Shown: positions 15,796 to 24,045 of the stretch, one piece after another
How positions within the stretch are numbered: the stretch's first letter is position 1
Layout of the letters: the number at the start of each line of letters is the position of its first letter
Assembly: GCA_046349215.1 (NCBI GenBank)
Contig: JAXMCV010000003.1
Span: forward strand, 124,001 to 188,000
Origin: JAJXWB01 sp046349215
Lineage (GTDB): Bacteria; Pseudomonadota; Alphaproteobacteria; Rhizobiales; Beijerinckiaceae
Length of the DNA: 64,000 nt
Reading direction: 5' to 3'
Notes under the pieces: model-generated
Told to the model about the DNA's origin: nothing
What the model saw: only the letters and a program-made list of their open reading frames with translations
The model's database searches: none
Translations under genes and position numbers: made by a program

Positions 15796-17420
15796 TATTG
15801 CGCAACCGCCCCCAGGGGCACGGCCTCGATGCGGAACGCCGCGGCAAACAGCGCCCGCGTGTATTCGGATTGCGGGGCGGCGAAGATGTCGGCGGCGGCG
15901 CCCTGTTCCACCACCTTGCCGTGGCGCATGACGATGAGATCCGTGGCGAGGGCCTTCACGACCTTCAGGTCGTGGCTGATGAACATGTAGCCGAGGCCGT
16001 GCCGACGCTGCAGTTCGCGAAGCAGATCGACGATCTGCGCCTGGACGGACATGTCGAGCGCCGAGGTCGGTTCGTCGAGCAGCACGAATTTCGGTTGCAG
16101 GGCCATGGCGCGCGCGATCGCGATGCGCTGGCGCTGGCCGCCGGAAAATTCGTGCGGATAGCGGTCCATGCCTGCGGGATCGAGGCCGGTGTCGGCGAGC
16201 GCCTGCGCGACGATCTCGCGGCGCTGCGCGTAGGTGAGATTGCTCTTCTGGACGATCAGGCCTTCCTCGACGATCTCGGCGACCGAAAGGCGCGGCGAAA
16301 GGGAGCCGTACGGGTCCTGGAAGACGATCTGCATGTCGCGGCGCAGCGACCGGAGGTCCTTGGCCTTCATGCCGTCGATCCGACGGCCGAGGAAAACGAT
16401 GGGGCCTTCCGAGCGGATGAGACGCAGCATGGCGAGCCCGAGCGTCGTCTTGCCCGAGCCGGATTCGCCGACGACGCCGAGCGTCTGGCCTTCGCGCACC
16501 TGGCAGGTGACGCCGTCGACAGCCTTCACATAGCCCGACGTCCTTCGCATGAATCCGCTGCGGATTGGGAACCAGACGCGCAGATTGTCGGTCTCGGCGA
16601 GCACGGGCGCGGAGCGATCGGGCTTCGGCGGATCGCCCTTCGGCTCGGCGGCGAGAAGCGCCTTAGTATAGGGATGCTTCGGCGAAGCGAAGATTTCCGC
16701 CACCGGACCAGCTTCGACGATCTTGCCACGCTGCATCACGCAGACGTCGTCGGCGACCTTCCGCACGATGCCGAGATCGTGCGTGATGAACAGCATGGAC
16801 ATGTTGCGCCGACGCTGCAGGTCGTGCAGCAGCGCGAGTATCTGCGCCTGCACCGTTACGTCGAGCGCGGTGGTCGGTTCGTCCGCGATGAACAATTGCG
16901 GACAATTGGCCAGCGCCATGGCGATCATCACGCGCTGGCGCTGGCCGCCGGAGAGCTGATGCGGATAGGCGCCGAGCCGTTCGGCGGGATCGCGAATGCC
17001 GACCTCGGTCAGCCCCTCGATCGCGCGCTTGCGCAGTTCCGCCTTGTCGGTGACGCCATGCTCGGTGAGAATCTCCGCGACCTGCCGCCCGATCGTGTGG
17101 AGCGGGTTGAGCGAGGTCATCGGCTCCTGGAACACCATCGATATCTGCGCGCCGCGAATGTCGCGCAACCGCTTTTCGGAGGCGTGCAGGATGTCCTCGC
17201 CGTTGAACAGGACGGCGCCGGAAGGATGGCTGGCGTTGGCGGCGAGCAGGCGGACGATCGACAGCGCGGTTACCGACTTGCCCGAACCGGATTCGCCCAC
17301 CAGCGCCAGCGTGCGGCCGGCCTGGAGCGAGAACGAGACCTTGTCGACGACGACCGATTCCATGTCGCCGTGACTGAAGGCGATCGAGAGATCGCGAACA
17401 TCGAGCAGCGGCGCGGTCAT
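15795..17420 (-). CDS. yejF: ABC transporter ATP-binding protein, YejF type (two ATPase domains)
   Basis: A 541-residue protein with two complete oligopeptide-type ATPase domains. Domain 1 (about 5-260) has Walker A GESGSGKS, signature LSGGQRQRV and Walker B LFIADEPTTALD. Domain 2 (about 285-530) has GESGSGKTTLG, FSGGQRQRI and VLLDEPTSALD. Each is followed by the OppD/F-like C-terminal extension. It would power import through the YejBE channel at the inner membrane; in Escherichia coli YejABEF takes up microcin C and peptides. The ATG (MTAPLLDVRD) overlaps the yejE stop (ATGA). Confidence 0.93.
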   Translation of the reverse strand: MTAPLLDVRDLSIAFSHGDMESVVVDKVSFSLQAGRTLALVGESGSGKSVTALSIVRLLAANASHPSGAVLFNGEDILHASEKRLRDIRGAQISMVFQEPMTSLNPLHTIGRQVAEILTEHGVTDKAELRKRAIEGLTEVGIRDPAERLGAYPHQLSGGQRQRVMIAMALANCPQLFIADEPTTALDVTVQAQILALLHDLQRRRNMSMLFITHDLGIVRKVADDVCVMQRGKIVEAGPVAEIFASPKHPYTKALLAAEPKGDPPKPDRSAPVLAETDNLRVWFPIRSGFMRRTSGYVKAVDGVTCQVREGQTLGVVGESGSGKTTLGLAMLRLIRSEGPIVFLGRRIDGMKAKDLRSLRRDMQIVFQDPYGSLSPRLSVAEIVEEGLIVQKSNLTYAQRREIVAQALADTGLDPAGMDRYPHEFSGGQRQRIAIARAMALQPKFVLLDEPTSALDMSVQAQIVDLLRELQRRHGLGYMFISHDLKVVKALATDLIVMRHGKVVEQGAAADIFAAPQSEYTRALFAAAFRIEAVPLGAVAQ

Positions 17421-18595
17421 CGGATCGCCTTGCGCGGATCGAAGGCGTCGCGGACGGCCTCGCCGACGAAGACCAGCAACGACAACATCAACGCGATCAC
17501 CACGAAGCCGGTGAGGCCGAGCCACGGCGCCTGGAGGTTCGACTTGCCCTGCAACAGCAATTCACCGAGCGACGGCGAGCCCGGCGGCAGGCCGAAGCCC
17601 AGGAAATCGAGCGAGGTCAGCGTCGTGATCGACGAATTGACGACAAAGGGCAGGAAGGTGAGCGTCGCGACCATGGCGTTGGGCAGCACATGCTTGACCA
17701 TGATCTTGGCGTTGGAAAGTCCGAGGGCGCGCGCGGCGTTCACATATTCGAAATTGCGGGCGCGGAGGAATTCGGCGCGCACGATGTGCACCAGCGACAC
17801 CCACGAGAACACCAACAAGATGAACAACAATATGAAGAAGCTGGGCGTGATGATCGAGGAGACGATGATCAGCAGGTAGAGATGCGGCAACGACGACCAG
17901 ATCTCGATGAACCGCTGGAAGACGAGGTCGATGCGTCCGCCGAAATATCCCTGCACCGCGCCGGCGGCTATGCCGACGACGGAAGAGACGGCGGCCAGCG
18001 TCAGGCCGAACAGGATCGAAATCCGGAACCCGTAGATCAGCCGCGCGACGACATCGCGTCCCTGGTCGTCCGTGCCGAGCCAGTTCCATTCGATGCCCGA
18101 GCAGCCGGGATTGGGCTTGCCGGGCCCGACGGCGCGCGCGCCCGCCGCCTCGCATTGGGCCTTCGTCAAAAGCCATGTCGGCGGCGAGGGCGCCGGCGTC
18201 GGCAGGTCCAGATTATGCGTGGCGTAGGAATAGCGGATCGGCGGCCAGATCATCCAGCCATGGGCGTTGATCTCCTTCTGGATGAAGGGATCGCGGTAGT
18301 CGGTCATGGCGAGGAAGCCGCCGAACTTGTCCTCGGGATAATTGACCAGAACGGGAAAGAGGATCTCGCCCTTGTAGGACGCCACGACCGGCTTGTCGTT
18401 GCAGATGAACTCCGCAAACAGCGACACAGTGAACAGGGTGAGGAAAATCCAGAACGACCAGTAGCCGCGCCGGTTGCGCCGGAAATTGTCGAGGCGGCGG
18501 CGCTGCACCGGGGTCAGCTTGAGCCAGCCGCGCTCGTGCATGGGCGGCGCCAGCGGCTTGCTGGCCTCGGCGTCGAGGATCGCGGCGCCCGACAC
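17417..18595 (-). CDS. yejE: ABC transporter permease, YejE type
   Basis: A 392-residue inner-membrane permease of the DppC/OppC family. It has an N-terminal cytoplasmic part with basic residues, one membrane helix (about 46-64), a long periplasmic insert with WNWLGTDDQGRDV just before the core, and then five helices. The EAA loop contacting the ATPase is EYVNAARALGLSNAKIMVKH. The large periplasmic insert is typical of YejE. It starts with GTG directly after the yejB stop codon and its own stop overlaps yejF, consistent with one transcript. Confidence 0.94.
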   Translation of the reverse strand: MSGAAILDAEASKPLAPPMHERGWLKLTPVQRRRLDNFRRNRRGYWSFWIFLTLFTVSLFAEFICNDKPVVASYKGEILFPVLVNYPEDKFGGFLAMTDYRDPFIQKEINAHGWMIWPPIRYSYATHNLDLPTPAPSPPTWLLTKAQCEAAGARAVGPGKPNPGCSGIEWNWLGTDDQGRDVVARLIYGFRISILFGLTLAAVSSVVGIAAGAVQGYFGGRIDLVFQRFIEIWSSLPHLYLLIIVSSIITPSFFILLFILLVFSWVSLVHIVRAEFLRARNFEYVNAARALGLSNAKIMVKHVLPNAMVATLTFLPFVVNSSITTLTSLDFLGFGLPPGSPSLGELLLQGKSNLQAPWLGLTGFVVIALMLSLLVFVGEAVRDAFDPRKAIR

Positions 18596-19717
18596 TCAGA
18601 CCTCCCGCGTCTCGAAATCGATGCGCGGATCGATCCACATGTAGGTGACGTCGGACAGAAGGTTCACGACCAGGCCGAGCAAAGCGAAAATGTAGAGGTT
18701 GGCGAACACGACGGGATAGTCGCGATTGACGATCGACTCGTAGGAGAGAAGCCCGAGCCCATCGAGCTGGAAAATGGTCTCGATCAGAAGCGAGCCGGTG
18801 AAGAAGGCGTGGACGAAGGCGCCGGGGAAGCCCGACACGACGATCAGCATGGCGTTGCGGAACACGTGCCCGTAGAGCACCTGGCGCTCGCTGAGGCCCT
18901 TCATGCGCGCGGTCTGCACGTATTGCTTCTTGATCTCGTCCAGAAACGAGTTCTTGGTGAGAAAGGTCGAGGTTGCGAACGAGCCGAGCGCCATCGCGGT
19001 GATCGGCAGCGTGATATGCCAGAGATAGTCCTTCACCTTTCCGAACGTCGACAGATCCGCGAAATTCTCCGAGGTGAGGCCGCGCAACGGGAACAATTGC
19101 CCGATTGTCGGGAAGGAGCCGCCGGCAAACAGAACGATCAGCAGGATGGCGAACAGGAAGCTCGGAATCGCATAGCCGATGATGATGACCGTGGATGTCC
19201 AGGTGTCGAAACGGGTGCCGTCACGAACGGCCTTGGATATGCCGAGCGGAATTGAAATCGCGTAGGACAGGAGCGTCATCCAGAGCCCGAGCGTGATCGA
19301 GACCGGAAGCTTCTGGGCGATCAGCGACAGGACCGGCTGATCGCGGAAATACGACCTCCCGAAATCGAAGGTCGCGTAGTTCTTCAGCATGAGCGCGAAG
19401 CGCTGCCAGGCCGGCTTGTCGAATCCGAACTGCTTTTCCAGTTCCGCGATGAACTTCGGGTCGAGCCCCTGGGCGCCGCGATATTTCGAATCCATGCCGG
19501 CGCCCTGCCCGGCCGCGCCATGCGCAGCGCCGCCGCCGACATCGCCGCCGCCGCCGCCGATTCGCGACGTGGCGCCGGCGTCGTTGCCTTGGAGCTGCGC
19601 GATGATCCGCTCGACCGGACCGCCCGGCGCGAATTGCACGACGACGAAGGAGATCAGCATGATCCCGAACAAAGTCGGAATCATCAGCAACAATCGACGC
19701 GCAATATAAGCGGCCAT
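18596..19717 (-). CDS. yejB: ABC transporter permease, YejB type
   Basis: A 373-residue inner-membrane permease of the DppB/OppB family. The first helix lies at about 8-28 (LLLMIPTLFGIMLISFVVVQ). A glycine-rich insert at about 48-75 (residues such as GGGGGDVGGGAAHGAAG) is found in YejB-like proteins and is of low complexity here. Later comes the EAA loop QYVQTARMKGLSERQVLYGH. It ends MWIDPRIDFETREV, a family-typical tail. The ATG follows the yejA stop codon with no gap and the stop abuts the GTG of yejE. Confidence 0.94.
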   Translation of the reverse strand: MAAYIARRLLLMIPTLFGIMLISFVVVQFAPGGPVERIIAQLQGNDAGATSRIGGGGGDVGGGAAHGAAGQGAGMDSKYRGAQGLDPKFIAELEKQFGFDKPAWQRFALMLKNYATFDFGRSYFRDQPVLSLIAQKLPVSITLGLWMTLLSYAISIPLGISKAVRDGTRFDTWTSTVIIIGYAIPSFLFAILLIVLFAGGSFPTIGQLFPLRGLTSENFADLSTFGKVKDYLWHITLPITAMALGSFATSTFLTKNSFLDEIKKQYVQTARMKGLSERQVLYGHVFRNAMLIVVSGFPGAFVHAFFTGSLLIETIFQLDGLGLLSYESIVNRDYPVVFANLYIFALLGLVVNLLSDVTYMWIDPRIDFETREV

Positions 19718-21583
19718 TTATTTCTGTCCGGAAGGCGCGTTCTTCTTCGCCCGTTCCTCGTCCCACCACCACGTGGCGGTCATTCCGGTGTCGTAGCGCG
19801 GCGAACGCTCCGGCCGTCCGTACAGATCCCAATGCGCAATCCAGTGGTTCGGATTGTACCAGTGCGACACCCAGTAGCGACCGGCGCGCAGCACCCGGTC
19901 GAGCGCGCGGCAGATCGCAATGAGATCTTCCCGTGTCTCGGCCGTCTGGGCCTTGGCGATCAGCGCGTCGACCACAGGATCGGCCAGGCCGATCATGTTC
20001 TGCGATCCGCGCACGTTGGCGGCTTCCGAGCCGAACATCGAGGAGAGCTCCTCGCCCGGCGAATTGGCCATGACGAGACGCTGCGTGATGACGTCGAAAT
20101 CGAAATCCTCGAGGCGGCGCTGATATTGCGCGGGATCGACGACGCGCATGCGCGCGTCGATGCCCAGCAGCTTCAGGTTCTTTATGAAGGGCTGTGTGTG
20201 CCGCTCGAGCGCGGAGGAGAAATCGAGGAACTCGATCTGCACCGGCTTGCCGTCGGGACCCATGAGCGTGGAATTGGCGTCGCGCTTGCAGCCGGCGGCG
20301 GCAAACAGGTCGGCGGCGCGCTTCAGCAGCGCGCGGTCCTGGCCGGAGCCGTCGGATTCCGGCGGCAGGAACGGCAGGCCGAACACTTCGTCCGGAACCT
20401 TGCCGCGGAACGGTTCGAGCAGCGCGCGCTCCCGCTCGCTCGGCATCCCGTCCGCCTTCATGTTGGACTTCTCGAAATAGGACTGCGTACGCTTGTAGGC
20501 GCCATACATCAGGTTGGCGTTGGTCCAGATGAAGTCGAAGCAGCAGCCGCAGGCCTCGCGGAAGCGCGGGTCCTTGAAGGTGGCGCGACGCGTGTTGAAG
20601 AACCAGCCCTGGATGCCCGAAATGCGCTGGTCCGGGATGCTCTCGCGCAAGACGCGCTTTTCGTTGTAGGCCGGAAAATCGTAACCGGTCGACCAGATCG
20701 AGGACGTGAATTCCTCGCGCACGGAATAGACGCCGGCCTTGAAAGCCTCGAACGCCACGGCGCGATCGCCGAAATATTCGTAGCGGATCGTGTCGAAATT
20801 GTTCTGCCCGGCGTTCACCGGCAGGTCCTTGCCCCAGTAGTTGGGCACACGATCGAAGGAGATGAAGCGGCCGGCCTCGAACTTGCCGATCTTGTACGCG
20901 CCGGAGCCGAGCAGCGGGTCGAGCGTCGATTCGTCGAACGGCCGCGTCGCGTAATATTTCGACGAGAAGATGGGCAGCCCGGCGACGAACAGCGGCAATT
21001 GCCGGCTGCGTCCGCTCTTGAGCTTGATGACGACGGCGTGCTCGCCCTCGGCGGTCACGCTCTCCATGTCGCGCAATTGCTGCCGCACCGACGGGCGCCC
21101 CTTGGCCTTGAGCGTCTCGAGCGACCAGACGACGTCGGCCGACGTGAGCTTCGAACCGTCGTGGAAGCGCGCTTCGTGGCGTAGCGGGAAGCGCATGGAA
21201 TTGCGGTCGGCGGAGAACGCCACGGCGCTCGCCACGAGCGGATACATGGCGTCCGGCTCGTCGAGACTGCCGCCCATCAGGCTGTCGAAGATCATGCTGA
21301 CGGAGCCGGGTGCGTCGCCGGTCAGGATGAACGGGTTGAGCGAATTGAACGTGCCCTGCGTGTCCTGCGAGAAAACGCCGCCTTTCGGCGCGCCGACGCG
21401 CACGTAGGGGAACGCCTTGAAATCGGCCGGCATGGCGAGGTCGCCGAACACGGACATGCCGTGCGCCGTCGTCCATTGTTCGGCGCGCGCGACGCCGGGA
21501 AGGATCAGCGCCGAAGCGGCAGCGCCAGAGCCGAGAAGAAGGTCGCGGCGCGTCGATCCGTCGGTTGTTTTTGTGCGATGCAA
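19718..21583 (-). CDS. yejA: Extracellular solute-binding protein, YejA type (family 5)
   Basis: A 621-residue periplasmic binding protein that would deliver peptides or peptide-nucleotide compounds to YejBEF. The N-terminus carries a twin-arginine-like signal (STRRDLLLGSGAAASALIL ending near PGVARA), suggesting Tat export. The mature protein shows family 5 features such as KGGVFSQDTQGTFNSLNPF, and a tail with VLRAGRYWVSHWYNPNHWIA. The start appears to be TTG, with GAGGA six bases upstream; no ATG fits the signal peptide. It is the first gene of a yejA-B-E-F-deoB unit. The preceding 97 bases contain the cytochrome gene terminator. Confidence 0.92.
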   Translation of the reverse strand: MHRTKTTDGSTRRDLLLGSGAAASALILPGVARAEQWTTAHGMSVFGDLAMPADFKAFPYVRVGAPKGGVFSQDTQGTFNSLNPFILTGDAPGSVSMIFDSLMGGSLDEPDAMYPLVASAVAFSADRNSMRFPLRHEARFHDGSKLTSADVVWSLETLKAKGRPSVRQQLRDMESVTAEGEHAVVIKLKSGRSRQLPLFVAGLPIFSSKYYATRPFDESTLDPLLGSGAYKIGKFEAGRFISFDRVPNYWGKDLPVNAGQNNFDTIRYEYFGDRAVAFEAFKAGVYSVREEFTSSIWSTGYDFPAYNEKRVLRESIPDQRISGIQGWFFNTRRATFKDPRFREACGCCFDFIWTNANLMYGAYKRTQSYFEKSNMKADGMPSERERALLEPFRGKVPDEVFGLPFLPPESDGSGQDRALLKRAADLFAAAGCKRDANSTLMGPDGKPVQIEFLDFSSALERHTQPFIKNLKLLGIDARMRVVDPAQYQRRLEDFDFDVITQRLVMANSPGEELSSMFGSEAANVRGSQNMIGLADPVVDALIAKAQTAETREDLIAICRALDRVLRAGRYWVSHWYNPNHWIAHWDLYGRPERSPRYDTGMTATWWWDEERAKKNAPSGQK

Positions 21584-21680
21584 GAGGTCCTCGCCCGGTT
21601 GAATTGCTCGTGTTCTTGTGTGCTTCGATTCACAATATGTCGCATTTTGGCTGTCATGCGAGTCCTAAGCAAACAAGCAA

Positions 21681-21705
21681 AGAGCCGGGCGTTGGGCCCG
21701 GCTCT
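21681..21705 (-). terminator. Rho-independent terminator of the cytochrome c gene
   Basis: AGAGCCGGGC and GCCCGGCTCT form a perfect 10-bp stem with a 5-base loop. On the minus strand it is followed by TTGCTTGTTTGCTT, a T-rich stretch. It lies 28 bases after the cytochrome c stop codon and separates it from the yej unit. Confidence 0.8.
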
Positions 21706-21733
21706 TGAAACCTATCCGACTGAGGTGACTTTC

Positions 21734-22273
21734 TTACTTCGGCAGCGGGGCGGGGTTGTCCGACAGGCTGCGGAGATAGGCGAGAATGTCGGCGCGCTTG
21801 GCGGCGTCCGCCTCGCCGGCGAAGGCCATCTTGGTGCCGGGCGCGAACGCCTTCGGGCTCTGGATGAAGGCGTTGAGGTCCTCGAAGCTCCAGTTGCCGC
21901 CCTTGCCCTTGATGGCGTCGGAATAGCTGAAGCCGGCTTCCGAAGCCTTGGGCCGGCCGACCACGCCGTAGAGCGCCGGACCGACCTTGTTCGGGCCGCC
22001 CTTGTCGAAGGAATGGCAGGTCGTGCAGGGCTTGGCGCTGGCCTGGCCCTTCTGGGCGTCGGCCTTGGCCAGCAGGACCGGCAGGGGCTCGGCCGGAGCG
22101 GCGGGGGCCGCCGCCGTCGCGTGGCCGCCGGCCGCATCGCCGGCCGGCAGCGCGTAGCCGGGCTTCTTCATCGGGTCGGGGGCATAGAGCGCGTCGGAGA
22201 AAAAGCCGAGACCCATGACGACCAGCAGCGAGCCAAGCACAGCGCCGGCCATCTTGTTGACTTCGAAGTTCAT
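21734..22273 (-). CDS. Membrane-anchored c-type cytochrome (CycM-like)
   Basis: A 179-residue class I cytochrome c. An uncleaved hydrophobic anchor lies at about residues 8-28 (AGAVLGSLLVVMGLGFFSDA). A proline/alanine-rich linker follows, then a haem domain with CTTCH, and the distal methionine probably in APGTKMAFAGE. This arrangement is like the alphaproteobacterial CycM/c552 that passes electrons from the bc1 complex to aa3 oxidase at the periplasmic face. The ATG giving MNFEVNKMAG has a purine-rich upstream region; longer frames lack sense. It stands alone, divergent from kdsB, with a clear terminator. Confidence 0.93.
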   Translation of the reverse strand: MNFEVNKMAGAVLGSLLVVMGLGFFSDALYAPDPMKKPGYALPAGDAAGGHATAAAPAAPAEPLPVLLAKADAQKGQASAKPCTTCHSFDKGGPNKVGPALYGVVGRPKASEAGFSYSDAIKGKGGNWSFEDLNAFIQSPKAFAPGTKMAFAGEADAAKRADILAYLRSLSDNPAPLPK

Positions 22274-22450
22274 AATTCCCGGCGCTCCGATGCTTCGATG
22301 CGATCTTCTGGGGAAACCCCGCGCGTGCATGTTCCGCGGCGCTGGGCCGCAGCTTGGGGCGTTGCTTACATGTTTTGCCGGCGGCTTGGCAACAGCCTAT
22401 AAATCCGCGCGATTGCTCCTTTCGGCCCGGTCGGACCGGGTTCCAGCGCC

Positions 22451-23191
22451 ATGTCCCGCCCCGTCGTCATCATCCCCGCCCGCCTGGCTTCGCAGCGCCT
22501 GCCCGGCAAGGCTCTCGCCGAAATCGCGGGTCGTCCGATGATCGCCCATGTGATCGCCCGGGCGAGGGCGGCGGGCGCCGGCCCGGTATGGGTCGCCACC
22601 GATTCGACCGAGATCGCGGGGGCGGCGGAAGCGGCCGGCGCAGCGGCGGTCCTGACCTCGTCCGCCCACGTATCGGGCTCCGACCGCATTGCCGAGGCGC
22701 TGGACAAGATCGACCCCGGCGGTCTCCACGACGTGGTGGTCAACGTGCAGGGCGACGAACCCCAGATCGAGGCCGCCGCCATCGCCGCCGCCGTGGCGCT
22801 GATGGCCGAACCGGCGGTGGACGTCGGCACGCTGGCGACGCCGGCCGCGCCGGCCGAGCGCGAGGATCCCGACGCGGTGAAGCTGGTGGGAACCGAAATT
22901 GCGCCCGGCCGGCTGCGCGCTCTTTATTTTACGCGGGCGCCCGCCCCCTGGGGCGAGGGGCCCGTCCTGCGGCATGTCGGCCTCTATGCATGGCGGCGCG
23001 CGGCGCTCGCCCGTTTCGTCGCCCTGCCGCCCTCGGCGCTCGAGAAACGCGAGCGGCTCGAGCAATTGCGGGCGCTGGAAGCCGGGATGCGGATCGACGC
23101 GGCGCTGGTGGAAGAGGCGGCGCGCGGTGTAGACACGCCCGCAGACCTCGAACGTGTGCGCGGGATTCTCGCGCCGGAAAAGAAGACATGA
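22451..23191 (+). CDS. kdsB: 3-deoxy-manno-octulosonate cytidylyltransferase (CMP-KDO synthetase)
   Basis: A 246-residue cytoplasmic enzyme that activates KDO with CTP for lipopolysaccharide inner-core synthesis. It begins PVVIIPARLASQRLPGKALA, the nucleotide-binding signature of the family. Other blocks are VVVNVQGDEPQIE with the metal-binding aspartate and GLYAWRRAALARF near the C-terminus. The stop codon overlaps the ATG of pheA (ATGA), a coupling seen in related bacteria. Confidence 0.95.
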   Translation: MSRPVVIIPARLASQRLPGKALAEIAGRPMIAHVIARARAAGAGPVWVATDSTEIAGAAEAAGAAAVLTSSAHVSGSDRIAEALDKIDPGGLHDVVVNVQGDEPQIEAAAIAAAVALMAEPAVDVGTLATPAAPAEREDPDAVKLVGTEIAPGRLRALYFTRAPAPWGEGPVLRHVGLYAWRRAALARFVALPPSALEKRERLEQLRALEAGMRIDAALVEEAARGVDTPADLERVRGILAPEKKT

Positions 23192-24045
23192 GCAGGAAGA
23201 AGATCGCCTACCAGGGCGAGCCGGGCGCAAATTCGCACATCGCCTGCGCCGACGTGTATCCGGACATGGAGCCGCTCGCCTGCCCGACCTTCGAGGATGC
23301 GCTGACGGCGATCGCCGACGGCACGGCGGCGCTCGGCATGATCCCGATCGAGAATTCGCTCGCCGGCCGCGTCGCCGACATCCACCATTTCCTGCCGACG
23401 TCGGGGCTGCACATCATCGGCGAATATTTCCTGCCGATCCATTTCCAGCTCATGGCGCCGAAGGGCGCCACGCTCGGCGGGCTGACGGATGTCTACAGCC
23501 ACGTGCATGCGCTCGGCCAGTGCCGCCGCGTGATCCGCGAGCACGGATTGCGCGGCCATGTGGCGGGCGACACGGCGGGCGCCGCCAGGCAGGTGGCCGA
23601 ATGGAACGATCCGACGCGCGCCGCGCTCGCGCCGCGCATGTCGGCGTCGATCTACGGCCTCGACATTCTCGCCGAGGACGTCGAGGACGCCGCGCACAAC
23701 ACGACGCGCTTCGTCATCCTGTCGAAGGACGCGGACTGGGCGGCGCCGCGCAACGGCCCGATGGTCACGTCCTTCGTGTTCCGCGTGCGCAACGTGCCGG
23801 CCGCGCTCTACAAGGCGCTCGGCGGCTTCGCGACCAACGGCGTGAACATGACGAAGCTCGAATCCTACATGCTGGAAGGCGAATTCACGGCGACGCAATT
23901 CCTGGCCGACGTAGACGGCCATCCCGACGACCGCTCGCTGGCGCTGGCGCTGGAAGAGCTGGAGTTCTTTTCCAAGGAAGTGCGCATCCTCGGCGTCTAT
24001 CCGGCCCACCCGTTCCGCATCGAGGCGCAGAAGAAGGCGGTCTAG
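23188..24045 (+). CDS. pheA: Prephenate dehydratase
   Basis: A 285-residue monofunctional prephenate dehydratase (phenylalanine synthesis), with no chorismate mutase domain. The catalytic domain (about 1-185) starts KIAYQGEPGANSHIAC and contains GMIPIENSLAGRVADIHH and the catalytic threonine-phenylalanine-arginine-type block NTTRFVIL. The regulatory ACT domain (about 195-275) holds GVNMTKLESYMLEG, the site where phenylalanine normally binds for feedback inhibition. The ATG overlaps the kdsB stop. The tail end overlaps the convergent ABC exporter gene by four bases. Confidence 0.96.
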   Translation: MSRKKIAYQGEPGANSHIACADVYPDMEPLACPTFEDALTAIADGTAALGMIPIENSLAGRVADIHHFLPTSGLHIIGEYFLPIHFQLMAPKGATLGGLTDVYSHVHALGQCRRVIREHGLRGHVAGDTAGAARQVAEWNDPTRAALAPRMSASIYGLDILAEDVEDAAHNTTRFVILSKDADWAAPRNGPMVTSFVFRVRNVPAALYKALGGFATNGVNMTKLESYMLEGEFTATQFLADVDGHPDDRSLALALEELEFFSKEVRILGVYPAHPFRIEAQKKAV

